Positions 16,982 through 26,709 of a stretch of DNA of 64,000 nucleotides are shown here, in pieces. The notes under the pieces are model-generated. The model searched no databases. It was not told where the DNA came from and worked only from the letters and a program-made list of their open reading frames with translations. Numbering within the stretch: the stretch's first letter is position 1; every line of letters begins with the position of its first letter. The DNA comes from Pararhizobium sp. (lineage in GTDB: Bacteria > Pseudomonadota > Alphaproteobacteria > Rhizobiales > Rhizobiaceae), in the NCBI GenBank assembly GCA_030655075.1, contig JAURWE010000124.1:1-64000 (forward strand). The letters are read 5' to 3'. The position numbers and the translations under genes are program-made.

Positions 16982-18634
16982 ATGACGGCAACAACCGAGA
17001 CCTATGGCGGTTCAGGCAGCGTGGGCCTGCTTGATCGCGAGCGCATCATCGCCAAACCCGGCTTCAACCGCTGGCTCGTGCCACCGGCGGCGCTGGCCAT
17101 TCATCTCTGTATCGGCATGGCCTATGGCTTCAGCGTCTTCTGGCTGCCGCTGTCGAAGGCAATCGGCGTCACCGCGCCTGCCGCCTGCGCCGACCTGACG
17201 CTCGGCTCTGCACTGTTCACCACCACCTGCGACTGGCGCGTCAGCGATCTCGGCTGGATCTACACGCTGTTCTTCGTGCTTCTCGGCTCGTCCGCCGCCA
17301 TCTGGGGCGGTTGGCTCGAACGCGCCGGTCCGCGCAAGGCAGGCTTCGTCTCGGCCATCTGCTGGTGCGGCGGCATCGGCATTGCGGCTCTCGGCGTCAT
17401 GACGCACCAGCTCTGGATGATGTGGCTCGGCGCCGGCGTCATCGGCGGCATCGGCCTCGGGCTCGGTTATATCTCGCCGGTCTCGACCCTGATCAAATGG
17501 TTCCCCGACCGTCGCGGCATGGCGACCGGCATGGCGATCATGGGTTTCGGCGGCGGCGCGATGATCGGCGCACCACTGGCCGATCTGTTGATGAACACGT
17601 TCAAGACCGAGACCTCGGTCGGCGTCTGGCAGACATTCCTTGTCATGGCGGCGATCTATTTCGTCTTCATGATGGGCGGCGCCTTCGGCTACCGCATTCC
17701 GCCGGCCGGCTGGAAGCCTGAGGGCTGGACACCGCCTGCCGACAAGAGTGCCATGATAACCACGCGCCACGTGCACCTGCGTGATGCCCACAAGACCAAG
17801 CAGTTCTGGCTGATCTGGGCGGTGCTCTGCCTCAACGTCTCCGCCGGTATCGGCGTTATCGGCATGGCCTCGCCGATGCTTCAGGAAATCTTTGCAGGCT
17901 CGCTGCTCGGGCTGCCCGACGTCAAGTTCTCCGACCTGAGCCCTGAACAGTTGACGGCGATCGCTGCCATTGCTGCGGGCTTCACCGGGCTTCTGTCGTT
18001 GTTCAACATCGGCGGCCGTTTTTTCTGGGCCTCGCTGTCTGACAAGATCGGCCGCAAGAACACTTACTTCACCTTCTTCGCGCTCGGTATCGTGCTCTAC
18101 GCACTCGCACCATGGGCGGCGGGCTTGGGCTCAAAAATCCTGTTCGTCGGCATGTTCTGCATCATCCTGTCGATGTATGGCGGCGGCTTTGCCACCATCC
18201 CGGCCTATCTTGCCGACATCTTCGGAACGCAGTTCGTCGGCGCCATTCACGGGCGCCTGCTGACGGCCTGGGCGACAGCCGGCATCATCGGTCCGGTGGT
18301 GGTCAACTACATTCGCGAAGCGCAGATCGCCGCCGGCATCCCGCGTGCACAGGTCTACGATTTCACGATGTATATCCTCGCCGGCATGCTGGCGCTGGGT
18401 TTCATCGCCAACCTCTTCGTCAAGCCGCTGTCTGATAAGTGGTTCATGAAGGACGAGGAAGTTGCGGCCCTTCAGGCCAAGAGCAAGGCCGCAAATGCGG
18501 GACCGACAGGCTCATTCGGCATCGGCACCGGTGGCTTCGACGCCAAGGCTGCCATTGCCTGGGCCATCGTCGGCCTGCCGATCCTGTGGGGCGTGTGGAT
18601 CACCCTGCGCAAGACCTTCGTTCTGTTCGGATAG
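16982..18634 (+). CDS. OFA-family MFS transporter (oxalate/formate antiporter type)
   Basis: 550-residue major facilitator with about 12 membrane helices, in the oxalate:formate antiporter family. LCIGMAYGFSVFWLPLSKAIG forms the first helix, GWIYTLFFVLLG the second, and the WFPDRRGMATGMAIMGFGGGA loop is OFA-typical. GGAGGA at 16969-16974 sets the ATG at 16982. The C-terminus carries an extra stretch with two further hydrophobic segments. Preceded by its own sigma-54 promoter and followed by a strong terminator, it is a monocistronic unit. Transport of formate, oxalate or another carboxylate fits the fds neighbourhood; the substrate is not proven. Confidence 0.9.
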   Translation: MTATTETYGGSGSVGLLDRERIIAKPGFNRWLVPPAALAIHLCIGMAYGFSVFWLPLSKAIGVTAPAACADLTLGSALFTTTCDWRVSDLGWIYTLFFVLLGSSAAIWGGWLERAGPRKAGFVSAICWCGGIGIAALGVMTHQLWMMWLGAGVIGGIGLGLGYISPVSTLIKWFPDRRGMATGMAIMGFGGGAMIGAPLADLLMNTFKTETSVGVWQTFLVMAAIYFVFMMGGAFGYRIPPAGWKPEGWTPPADKSAMITTRHVHLRDAHKTKQFWLIWAVLCLNVSAGIGVIGMASPMLQEIFAGSLLGLPDVKFSDLSPEQLTAIAAIAAGFTGLLSLFNIGGRFFWASLSDKIGRKNTYFTFFALGIVLYALAPWAAGLGSKILFVGMFCIILSMYGGGFATIPAYLADIFGTQFVGAIHGRLLTAWATAGIIGPVVVNYIREAQIAAGIPRAQVYDFTMYILAGMLALGFIANLFVKPLSDKWFMKDEEVAALQAKSKAANAGPTGSFGIGTGGFDAKAAIAWAIVGLPILWGVWITLRKTFVLFG

Positions 18635-18660
18635 AGCAGAACGGTCCTCCCAAGGATGCA

Positions 18661-18687
18661 AAAAGCCGCCTGCGAGGGCGGCTTTTT
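18661..18687. terminator. Bidirectional rho-independent terminator
   Basis: GCCGCC (18665-18670) pairs with GGCGGC (18677-18682) around a six-base loop. The stem is flanked by AAAA and TTTTT, which extend the pairing and provide a U-run on either strand. It lies between the convergent OFA transporter and cheW genes and can end both transcripts. Confidence 0.92.
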
Positions 18688-18710
18688 GTATTCCGAACGA
18701 TGGATAAGGA

Positions 18711-19193
18711 TCAGGCCGCCATTTCCTCGACGTCGCGTTCCTTGAACATGCGCGACAGGTTGAGGAAGCAGATCATGCCGTTTTCATTGGCGATGATGCC
18801 TTCCGCGTAGGTCTTGTCGAAGGATGTGGTGATTTCCGGTACCGGCTGAACCTGGCTGGCAGAAACGGTCAGGATGTCGGAAACCCGGTCGACGACGAGG
18901 CCGATGACCATGTTGTGGACTTCGGCGACGACGATGGCACTGCGCTCGTTGGCGACCGTGCTCTGCATGCCCAGCTTGTGGGCGAGATCGATGATCGGGA
19001 TGACGGTGCCGCGCAGGTTCATGACGCCGAGAACATCGGCCGGCGAATGCGGGATCGGCGTGGCCGGGCCCCAGCCGCGAATTTCGCGGATCGTCGTCGT
19101 CTTGACGCAGAATTCCTGATCGTGCAGCCGGAAGGCGATGATTTCCAGGGTCTCGCGGTCAAAGCTGCCGGTGGTGTTCAGCGGGTTGTTCAT
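18711..19193 (-). CDS. cheW: Chemotaxis coupling protein
   Basis: 160-residue single-domain CheW, the adaptor linking chemoreceptors to the CheA kinase. Diagnostic segments are EIIAFRLHDQEFCVKTTTIREI, GVMNLRGTVIPIIDL and the C-terminal ICFLNLSRMF. Start 19193 has a GGAG site; the frame extends 14 residues further without support. It is isolated: no cheA, cheY or receptor gene is near, so it probably serves arrays encoded elsewhere. Confidence 0.9.
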   Translation of the reverse strand: MNNPLNTTGSFDRETLEIIAFRLHDQEFCVKTTTIREIRGWGPATPIPHSPADVLGVMNLRGTVIPIIDLAHKLGMQSTVANERSAIVVAEVHNMVIGLVVDRVSDILTVSASQVQPVPEITTSFDKTYAEGIIANENGMICFLNLSRMFKERDVEEMAA

Positions 19194-19452
19194 GCAGGTC
19201 TCCAGCGTCCCGGGCGATGGTGGTGCGACCGGCAAGATCAGGCTGCGCCCAACAGCGCAAAGTCCTCATCATCACATGGTCTTGCCAGATCGGCGGTGTG
19301 ATTGGGGTTGTTGCCGGGTGCATTCGGCGAAAACGCTGGTGCATCATGCGCGGATTTCGGGTCCGCTTGCGTCACGGTCAAGGTAAACCGAAATCGTTAA
19401 GAGATGCTTGTGATGACGCGCCCACAAGCATCCCATTTCAGTGTATCGGCAC

Positions 19453-20658
19453 TCAGGCGGCGCTGAGCACGCCGGCGAACTGCTCGACCGCCCAGTCGAC
19501 CTGATCGGCATTGATGACCAGCGGCGGGGCGATGCGGATCGTGTCGCCGTGGGTGTCCTTGGCCAGAATGCCGCGCGCCTTCAGCGCCTCGCAATATTTG
19601 CGCGCACCGCCGGCGGCGGGATCGAGCTCGACGGCCAGCATCAGGCCGCGGCCGCGCACATCCTTGATGATGTTGGAACGGATGTCCTTCAGTCCGTTCT
19701 GGAACCGGTCGCCCATCGCGGCGGAATTCTCGATCATGCCTTCCTCCGTCAGCGCCTTCAGCGCCGCGCGCGCGATGGCACAGGCAAGCGGGTTGCCGCC
19801 GAAGGTCGAGCCATGCTGGCCGGGCTTGAGCACGCCCAGAACCTCGGTGTTCGAAAGCACGGCCGAGACCGGATAGAAGCCACCCGAAAGCGCCTTGCCG
19901 ATCAGCGTCATGTCGGCCTCGATGCCCTCGTGCTCTTCGGCCAGAAGTTTGCCGGTGCGGCCGAGACCTGTCTGGATCTCGTCGAGGATCAGCGTGATGC
20001 CGTGTTTTGTGCAGAGCTCCCGCACGCCGGTGAAATACCCGGCCGGCGGGATCATCACACCGGCTTCGCCCTGGATCGGCTCGATCAGGAAGGCAACCGT
20101 GTTTTCGCTGATGGCATCGCGGAAGGCATCGAGATCGCCGAAGGTGACGGCCTTGAAGCCGGGGGCGAACGGTCCGAAGCCGGTGCGCGCATCCGGATCA
20201 GTCGAGAAGCCGACGATACCCATGGTGCGGCCGTGGAAATTGTTGGTGCAGACGATGATCTCGGCGCGGTTTTCCGGCACGCCCTTGACCTCATAACCCC
20301 ACTTGCGCACCGCCTTGACGGCGGTCTCGACGGCTTCGGCGCCGGAATTCATCGGCAGGATCTTGTGGCTACCGGTCAGCGCTGCCAGCTCTTCATAGAG
20401 ATGGGCCAACTGGTCGTTGCGAAAAGCGCGCGACGTCAGCGTGAGCTTGCTCGCCTGCTCGATCATCGCCGCCAGGATTTTCGGGTGGCAATGGCCCTGG
20501 TTGACGGCGGAATAGGCCGAGAGACAATCGAGATAGCGGTTGCCGTCAAGGTCCCAGACATAGACGCCTTCGCCGCGTTCCAGCACGACGTCGAGGGGTT
20601 TGTAATTGTGCGCGCCGAGCCGGTATTCGGTTTCGATCAGTGTGCTGGTCGTGTTCAT
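19453..20658 (-). CDS. rocD: Ornithine aminotransferase
   Basis: 401-residue class-III aminotransferase that converts ornithine and 2-oxoglutarate into glutamate 5-semialdehyde and glutamate with PLP. The start YRLGAHNYKPLDVVLERGEG and the PLP lysine K255 in LIGKALSGGFYPVSA are as in RocD. The LDEIQTGLGRTG segment supplies the cofactor aspartate. It lies 22 bp downstream of the arginase gene, making an arginine catabolic operon (arginine to ornithine to glutamate semialdehyde). Confidence 0.95.
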   Translation of the reverse strand: MNTTSTLIETEYRLGAHNYKPLDVVLERGEGVYVWDLDGNRYLDCLSAYSAVNQGHCHPKILAAMIEQASKLTLTSRAFRNDQLAHLYEELAALTGSHKILPMNSGAEAVETAVKAVRKWGYEVKGVPENRAEIIVCTNNFHGRTMGIVGFSTDPDARTGFGPFAPGFKAVTFGDLDAFRDAISENTVAFLIEPIQGEAGVMIPPAGYFTGVRELCTKHGITLILDEIQTGLGRTGKLLAEEHEGIEADMTLIGKALSGGFYPVSAVLSNTEVLGVLKPGQHGSTFGGNPLACAIARAALKALTEEGMIENSAAMGDRFQNGLKDIRSNIIKDVRGRGLMLAVELDPAAGGARKYCEALKARGILAKDTHGDTIRIAPPLVINADQVDWAVEQFAGVLSAA

Positions 20659-20680
20659 CTGGATTTTCCCTTGTTCTTGA

Positions 20681-21616
20681 TCAGGCGCAGCGGGTCGGAC
20701 GGTCGAGGATGCGGCGGCCGAACAGGCTGGCCGTCAGCTCGACGAGAATGCGCGCACTCTTGCCGCGGTCGTCGAGGAACGGGTTGAGTTCGACCAGATC
20801 GAGCGAGGAGACGAGGCCGCTGTCGCAGAGCATTTCCATGATGAGATGCGCCTCGCGGAAGGTCGCGCCGCCGGGAACCGTGGTGCCGACACCGGGCGCG
20901 ACCTCCGGATCGAGGAAGTCGACATCGAGGCTGACATGCAGCAAGCCGTTGGCGGCTTTCACTGTGGCGATGATCTCGTGCATGATGTGGGCCATGCCGG
21001 TCTCATCGATGGCGCGCATGTCGAAGACGCGGACGCCGTGCTGGGTGATCATTTCGCGCTCGCGTGCATCGACCGAGCGGATGCCGACCTGGAAGACGTT
21101 TTTCGGATCGACCATCGGCCGGTCCTTGTCGAGGATCGGCGTGAACTCCGCCTCGCCGCAGAAGAAGGCGACCGGCATGCCGTGCATATTGCCCGATGGC
21201 GTCGTGTCCGGCGAGTTGAAGTCGGCATGCGCGTCAAGCCAGAGCACGAAGAGCGGACGGCCCGCCTCCTTGGCATGGCGGGCCATGCCCGAGACGGAGC
21301 CCATGGCCAGCGCATGGTCACCGCCCAGAATGATCGGCAGGCTGCCGCTCCGGGCAATGGCGTGAACAGCACTGTCCAGCTCGCGGGTGAAGGCGGCGAC
21401 GATGCTGAGATTGTTGGCGCCCTTGTGGAGCGGCAGATCGCGCACCGGCAGCGGCTTCAGGTCACCCTGGTCGGCCACCGTATGGCCGAGATCGGCAAGC
21501 ACCGTATCGAGGCCGGCGATGCGCAACGCCGCAGGACCCATGGCGCAGCCGCGGCGGCCGGAACCCTCTTCGATCGGGGCGCCGATCAGCGTGATGTTCG
21601 TCTTGTCCGTACCCAT
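20681..21616 (-). CDS. rocF: Arginase
   Basis: 311-residue ureohydrolase, cleaving arginine to ornithine and urea. Metal ligands are visible in GGDHALAMGS, DAHADFNSPDTTPSGNMHG and DVDFLDPEVAPG. Start: the ATG at 21614-21616 has GGGGA nine bases upstream; a TTG two codons earlier is the other option. It is followed by rocD on the same strand. An Lrp-type regulator gene is divergent, the arrangement seen for inducible arginine catabolism in agrobacteria and rhizobia. Confidence 0.95.
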   Translation of the reverse strand: MGTDKTNITLIGAPIEEGSGRRGCAMGPAALRIAGLDTVLADLGHTVADQGDLKPLPVRDLPLHKGANNLSIVAAFTRELDSAVHAIARSGSLPIILGGDHALAMGSVSGMARHAKEAGRPLFVLWLDAHADFNSPDTTPSGNMHGMPVAFFCGEAEFTPILDKDRPMVDPKNVFQVGIRSVDAREREMITQHGVRVFDMRAIDETGMAHIMHEIIATVKAANGLLHVSLDVDFLDPEVAPGVGTTVPGGATFREAHLIMEMLCDSGLVSSLDLVELNPFLDDRGKSARILVELTASLFGRRILDRPTRCA

Positions 21617-21756
21617 GCTCAAATCCCCGCAACCGTTGAAGGCCTATCGTTGATGCGCAATATCCAATGTTTCAGCGCCAGCAAAAAGATGGAAAACTGG
21701 CAATTCGAATGGTAAACTTTACAAATTGAGAAGCTTCATTCAGCAAAGTGAAACCT

Positions 21757-22191
21757 ATGGACGACCTTGACCACGCGCTTATCAGCGCCTTGCGCCAGAA
21801 TGCCCGAATATCGGTGTCGAGTCTTGCCGCCACCACAGGCACGTCGCGGGCAACGGTTGCTGCGCGCATCGACCGCCTGGTAGAAAACGGCACCATCGCC
21901 GCCTTCACGATCAAGACCGGATCGGAAATCCGCACCTCGGGGGTTCGCGCCATCGTCATGATCGAAATTCACGGCAAAATGGCCGACCGGGTCGCCGAAC
22001 AGCTGCGCGGCCTGCCGCAGGTGCGGGCCCTGCACTCCACCAATGGACGCTGGGATTTCATCGCCGAACTGGAAGACCGCGATCTGGTCTCCTTCGACGA
22101 AACACTGCGGCGCATCCGGCTGATCGACGGCATCAACCTGACCGAGACCAACATCCTGCTGAAAACCAGCAAGATCGCTTTGACGTTCTAG
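21757..22191 (+). CDS. Lrp/AsnC-family regulator, probably of arginine catabolism
   Basis: 144-residue Lrp-type protein: N-terminal HTH (LDHALISALRQNARISVSSL... TSRATVAARIDRLV) and a C-terminal RAM effector domain (GVRAIVMIEIHG, then GRWDFIAEL). It is transcribed away from rocF-rocD across a 140-bp gap that must hold both promoters. Control of the arginase operon by arginine or ornithine is inferred from this arrangement. The ATG at 21757 is preferred over a GTG three codons upstream; both have weak ribosome sites. Confidence 0.87.
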   Translation: MDDLDHALISALRQNARISVSSLAATTGTSRATVAARIDRLVENGTIAAFTIKTGSEIRTSGVRAIVMIEIHGKMADRVAEQLRGLPQVRALHSTNGRWDFIAELEDRDLVSFDETLRRIRLIDGINLTETNILLKTSKIALTF

Positions 22192-22211
22192 AGCCGTCTA
22201 GGCGAGGACCC

Positions 22212-23639
22212 TCAGACCCGGCCGTAATCGTCATCGAGGCGAATGATATCGTCTTCGCCGAGATAGGAGCCGGTGCGGACTTCGATCAGTTCCAGAACGA
22301 TCTTTCCCGGATTGGCGAGGCGATGAACCTCGCCTTGCGGAATATACACTGACTCGTTCTCGCCCACGGATGTGGTTTTGTCGCCGATGGTCACCTCTGC
22401 GGTTCCCTTGACAACCACCCAGTGTTCAGCCCGGTGATGGTGCATCTGCAGCGAAATCTTCTTGCCCGGCTGGACGGAAATCCGCTTCACCTCGAAACGG
22501 TCGCCGGTGAGTGCCGTTGTCTGCACGCCCCAGGGGCGATGCATCGTCGGATGCACGTCGGCCATCGGCGCCGTGTCTTCGGCCGCTTCGAGCCGCCTGA
22601 CGATATCGCCGACATGCTGGCTGTCTTCCAGACGTCCGACATAGACGGCATCTTCGCTGGCAATGACCGCAACGCCGTCGAGACCGCGCACGGCCAGATG
22701 CACGCCATGTGACAAGACGAGCGAATTGCTGGTGCCAAGCAGCGTTGTTTTGCCGATCTGGACATTCCCGTCCGCGTCCTTGTCGCCGAGTTTCCAGACG
22801 GCATCCCAGCTGCCGAGATCCGACCACTGGAAGGCCGAGGGGATGACGGCTGCATTCTCCGTCTGCTCCATGACGGCATAGTCGATCGAGATGTCAGGGC
22901 TTTCGGCAAAGGCTTCGGCATCGAGCCGAATGAAATCCGCATCCTTGACCGCTCGGGTGACCGCATTCGAGACAGTTTGCACCACCTCCGGGCAGAAGCG
23001 GCGCATTTCCTGCAGCAGCAGCCCCACCGGGAACAGGAACAATCCGGAGTTCCAGAGAAAGCCGCCATCGGCGAGCATCGCTTCGGCGCGCTCGCGATTG
23101 GGCTTCTCGATGAATTTCTTGACCTCGAACGCTCCATTTGCGAGCGGCTCGCCCTTCTCGATATAGCCGTAACCGGTGGCAGGCTCGCTCGCCTCTATGC
23201 CGAAGGTGGCGAGCTTGCCTAAGAGCGCCGCCTCGCGGGCGAGCGCGACGCAGTCGAAATAGGCGGCATCGGCCTTGATGTCATGGTCCGAAGCCAGCAC
23301 ATGCATGATCGCATCCTCGCCGAACTGCTCGGACACCAGAAGAGCGGCGGCGGCAATCGCAGCCGCCGTGTTGCGCGCAACGGGCTCGAGCACGATGGCG
23401 GCCAGCGGCGCATCCATCTGGCGCGCCTGCTCGGCAGCCAGAAAGCGCGAATCCTCGTTGGTGACGATAACAGCCGGTTCGTAGAGTGCTGTGTTCGAAA
23501 CCCGCTGCAGCGTGTTCTGGTAGAGCGTTTCAGCGCTCAGGAACTGGATGAACTGTTTCGGCGCGGTTCGCCGGGAAAGCGGCCAGAGACGCGTTCCTTT
23601 TCCCCCGGACATAATCACCGGCACAATCTTGTTCGCCAT
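22212..23639 (-). CDS. manC: Mannose-1-phosphate guanylyltransferase / mannose-6-phosphate isomerase
   Basis: 475-residue type II enzyme supplying GDP-mannose for surface polysaccharides. The nucleotidyltransferase half shows VIMSGGKGTRLWPLSRRTAPKQF-type signature residues at 9-31 and FIEKPN near 173. The C-terminal cupin isomerase half shows GDRFEVKRI, LQMHHHRAEHWVVVKG and VYIPQGEVHRLANPG. It lies 104 bp downstream of the D-apiose operon on the same strand, but its function is unrelated, so it may have its own promoter. Its end converges on the Lrp gene 20 bp away. Confidence 0.93.
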   Translation of the reverse strand: MANKIVPVIMSGGKGTRLWPLSRRTAPKQFIQFLSAETLYQNTLQRVSNTALYEPAVIVTNEDSRFLAAEQARQMDAPLAAIVLEPVARNTAAAIAAAALLVSEQFGEDAIMHVLASDHDIKADAAYFDCVALAREAALLGKLATFGIEASEPATGYGYIEKGEPLANGAFEVKKFIEKPNRERAEAMLADGGFLWNSGLFLFPVGLLLQEMRRFCPEVVQTVSNAVTRAVKDADFIRLDAEAFAESPDISIDYAVMEQTENAAVIPSAFQWSDLGSWDAVWKLGDKDADGNVQIGKTTLLGTSNSLVLSHGVHLAVRGLDGVAVIASEDAVYVGRLEDSQHVGDIVRRLEAAEDTAPMADVHPTMHRPWGVQTTALTGDRFEVKRISVQPGKKISLQMHHHRAEHWVVVKGTAEVTIGDKTTSVGENESVYIPQGEVHRLANPGKIVLELIEVRTGSYLGEDDIIRLDDDYGRV

Positions 23640-23743
23640 TGTTTCGCCTACCGCATTGGTTCTATCCGATGGACTACTTAAAGCAGCTTGGGCGCGAGCG
23701 CCACCGGCTGGTTCGCCTGTCGATCGATATTACCCCAGACAGG

Positions 23744-25675
23744 TTAATCCGGACGAAAAGACAGGCGGGCGGTCGAAAACGGCCCAAGCCGAAACCGGCT
23801 TTCGCCGGGGATCATGACAGCCGTTCCACCCAGAGAGTGAAGCACGGCATAGCCTGTCCCGGCAATGCCCGTCCAATCGACGGACTGGCTCTGCGCGGTC
23901 ATATTGGCGACGAGCAGGTGGCCGTCACCCTCCCCGTCTCGCATTAGCAAGGCCAGAACCGATTCTGGCGCAGAGGACGCGACGGCAACCCAGGACTGCC
24001 CAGCGAAACCAGCAAGAACCTGAACAATATTTCCCAGCGGCCGCAGCTCACCTGCTGCTTCTGGCTCATCGGCGCCAGCGATCAGACCGAACGGACCTGT
24101 GGCGGCAGACAGCGTCAGCCGGTCCAGCCCCGCATTTGCAACGCTGGCCATATAACCGAGCGCAAAGGCTGCGCCGAAATCGCCATTGTGGCGGCCATCG
24201 CGGTTGGCCATCGGGATGCGGCCATAGTCGGAATTGTCCATGGTCCGGCTGCCATAGGGGTTCTGGCGCATCGGAATGGTCGAGGGTCCGATCCGGTAGG
24301 GCTTGTCGCCGTAGATCGCCCGGACGGATCTTGTGATGAAGGGCAGTGCTTCCAGCGTCTGAATGACGCTGAGATCGTCGGCCGCATGCACGATCGGATT
24401 GGTGCAATGACTGACGAAGTCGAGATGTTCGGCCGGAACGCGTTTGCGGTTGAGTTCGGTGAAATAGCTGAGCATCCCGCCGCCGAGCCGGACATCCGGA
24501 AGGGCCGCCCGCGCTGCGGCATAGACCTTGTCCAGCGGCGGGCAGTCAGGCCAGAGGCTGCCCGGCGGTGTCGATTGCCGGTCGACCGACGGCGAGACGA
24601 CCGCCGCGTCCGGGGCAAAACCCGCGTCCCGCATCAGCGCGGCAATCTCCGTGAGCTCGGTCGAGACATCGCGTTTGCATGGCAAGGCAATTTCTATGGT
24701 CGAGGTACCGCGATGCGCCAGATCGATGGCGGCAAAGCTCTGTAGCGCTGCAAGATCGTGGCCGGCGCCAGGATCGAAATGAAACAGAAGCTCCTGTACG
24801 CCCGTCTCCGCCACGACCCGGCTGACCGCCTGCGGATCGCTTGCCTCCTCCGGCGTCACCACCAGGCCGATGGACGGCACAATGCCGTGATCCGAGCCAG
24901 GCGTGAGGGTAACAAAATCTTCCCTGCCGGCGCCACCCGCCACACCAACACCGCGCTCGTCGCGGATGGTGAGGGAGATGTGCTGGCGCACCGGTTCCGC
25001 AGCGCCGATTTGATAGGGCCAGGGCAGTTCCAGCGGCCGGACATAGGTCTTGTAAGAGGCATCCGACCAATTGCGCTGGTCCTCCATCTCGAAGGCGTCG
25101 CCCTCCATCCGGCATTCTGCAGTAACGCCATCGACAACGGTGTGCGTGATCGCCCGCATCAGCTTGAACGGCTGCCAGGGCTCGATCAGATCGGGCAGAT
25201 GCGTTTGATCAACCAGGCCGTCCACATGCTCGACCGTCACGGGCGCACCGGCCAGACCGACGATCGGGTGCAGGATGCAGAAACCGCAGCGATTGGTCTC
25301 GAACCCGGTTTCCGTTGCGGCCTCCGCCTGGAAGGTCAGCAGGCCGGATTCCGTACCCTCGATCACCGCATCGATGCGAAGCGACGTGCCATCGGGACCG
25401 GCGCAGGTGGCGCGGTAGCGAACCTGAAACGCGTCGGAACTTTCTTCGGTGGTCAGGCCCGACAGCACCGGCTCATAGGTACCCCAGTCGCGGTCGCGCA
25501 CCAGAAACGAGATCGCCCGCAAAACCTCGATACCGTCGTAGGTGATACTGCGCAGATTGCCGTTGGTTAGATCGGCGCTCAGACGGCCGGCGCGAAGGCG
25601 GCGCGGTGGAATTTCAACTGTCCGGGTCCCGTAAAGCCGGAAGGCCTCGTCCGAATCCACCACCCCGTCACTCAT
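23744..25675 (-). CDS. apnL: D-apionate lactonase
   Basis: 643-residue protein matching ApnL by length, composition and operon place. ApnL opens D-apionolactone to D-apionate, the second step of D-apiose catabolism. I can recognise no classic motif; the assignment rests on the dehydrogenase that overlaps it by four bases (ATGA), on the RuBisCO-like decarboxylase and kinase genes in the same unit, and on memory of the opening (FRLYGTRTVEIPPRRLRAG). The N-terminal third looks all-beta; the centre resembles a TIM-barrel glycosidase-like core. It is the last gene of the operon. Confidence 0.8.
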   Translation of the reverse strand: MSDGVVDSDEAFRLYGTRTVEIPPRRLRAGRLSADLTNGNLRSITYDGIEVLRAISFLVRDRDWGTYEPVLSGLTTEESSDAFQVRYRATCAGPDGTSLRIDAVIEGTESGLLTFQAEAATETGFETNRCGFCILHPIVGLAGAPVTVEHVDGLVDQTHLPDLIEPWQPFKLMRAITHTVVDGVTAECRMEGDAFEMEDQRNWSDASYKTYVRPLELPWPYQIGAAEPVRQHISLTIRDERGVGVAGGAGREDFVTLTPGSDHGIVPSIGLVVTPEEASDPQAVSRVVAETGVQELLFHFDPGAGHDLAALQSFAAIDLAHRGTSTIEIALPCKRDVSTELTEIAALMRDAGFAPDAAVVSPSVDRQSTPPGSLWPDCPPLDKVYAAARAALPDVRLGGGMLSYFTELNRKRVPAEHLDFVSHCTNPIVHAADDLSVIQTLEALPFITRSVRAIYGDKPYRIGPSTIPMRQNPYGSRTMDNSDYGRIPMANRDGRHNGDFGAAFALGYMASVANAGLDRLTLSAATGPFGLIAGADEPEAAGELRPLGNIVQVLAGFAGQSWVAVASSAPESVLALLMRDGEGDGHLLVANMTAQSQSVDWTGIAGTGYAVLHSLGGTAVMIPGESRFRLGPFSTARLSFRPD

Positions 25676-26706
25676 GCCAGAAGCGCTCCGATATCCACCG
25701 TCTGTCCGGTTTCAGCGCTCATGTAAGCAGCCTCCACAAGCGCAAAGGTCTTGAGATTGTCGCGGCCGGAGGTCGATGTCTCCTTGCCGGCCTTCAGCCG
25801 GTCGGCCCAATGCTGCTGGATGGCAAAGACACTTTCCTGGATATTGTGCCAGGGCCGCGATGCCCAGGCCAAAAGCTGCGGCGACACGTCGGTCGTCTCG
25901 GTGCCATCGGGCGAATGCACCGTCATCAGATAGCTCTGGTTCAGCCGCAGCGTACCCTGGCTGCCGTCTATCTCCAGCAGCGTTTCCGGGAATGGCTCGA
26001 CCCGAAGCTTGGTCGCATAGCTGCAATCGACGACGGAGGTAATGCCGCCCTCATGATCAAGCAGCATGGTCGCCACATCCTCACCGGCAATGGCCGGATT
26101 GACGCGGCCGGTGCGCGCCGAAATTGCCGTCGCGTCGCCGAACAGGTAGCGCGCGATGTCAAGCGCATGGATGCCGAGGTCTTCGATGATGAAACGCTTG
26201 CCGGTGGCGAGATAGGGCTGGCCGGAAAAGACGTCGTAGCCGGAGCGGAAGCTGACCCGTCCCCAGAACACATCGCCGATGACGCCGCTCTCAAGCACGG
26301 CCTTTGCCGCCTGGATCGGCGTCTGCCAGCGAAAATTCTCGTGGATCATCAGCGGAATACCGGCAGCATCGCAGGCCTTGACCATCGCCTTGGCATCCTC
26401 AAGCGCCGGCGCAAACGGCTTCTGGCAGATGGCCGGCACGCGATGGGAGGCCGCAAGCTCGACCAGCGCCCGGTGGCTGGAAACGGTCGTGGCGATATCG
26501 ACGAAATCGAAACCGCCATCGGCGAACATCTGGTTTGCATCGCTGTAACGCCGCTCGATGCCGAACTGGTCGCCGACGATCTTGAGACGCTCGGGATCGC
26601 GGTCGCAGATCGCCACGATCGACGCACCCTCGACATCGGCCCAGCCGTTCATCTGGTTGACGGCAAAGAAACCGCAGCCGATCAGCGCACCCTTCAGATC
26701 GCTCAT
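25672..26706 (-). CDS. apsD: D-apiose dehydrogenase, Gfo/Idh/MocA family
   Basis: 344-residue NAD(P)-dependent sugar dehydrogenase. Rossmann motif GALIGCGFFA starts at residue 5, the catalytic CQKPFAP carries the conserved EKP-type lysine, and the GfoIdhMocA C-terminal domain holds GIHALDIARYLFG. Beside the RuBisCO-like protein, kinase and lactonase genes it fits ApsD, which oxidises D-apiose to D-apionolactone. It follows the permease gene by three bases and overlaps apnL, so it is within the operon. Family call is firm; substrate call is from context. Confidence 0.85.
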   Translation of the reverse strand: MSDLKGALIGCGFFAVNQMNGWADVEGASIVAICDRDPERLKIVGDQFGIERRYSDANQMFADGGFDFVDIATTVSSHRALVELAASHRVPAICQKPFAPALEDAKAMVKACDAAGIPLMIHENFRWQTPIQAAKAVLESGVIGDVFWGRVSFRSGYDVFSGQPYLATGKRFIIEDLGIHALDIARYLFGDATAISARTGRVNPAIAGEDVATMLLDHEGGITSVVDCSYATKLRVEPFPETLLEIDGSQGTLRLNQSYLMTVHSPDGTETTDVSPQLLAWASRPWHNIQESVFAIQQHWADRLKAGKETSTSGRDNLKTFALVEAAYMSAETGQTVDIGALLA

Positions 26707-26709
26707 GCC

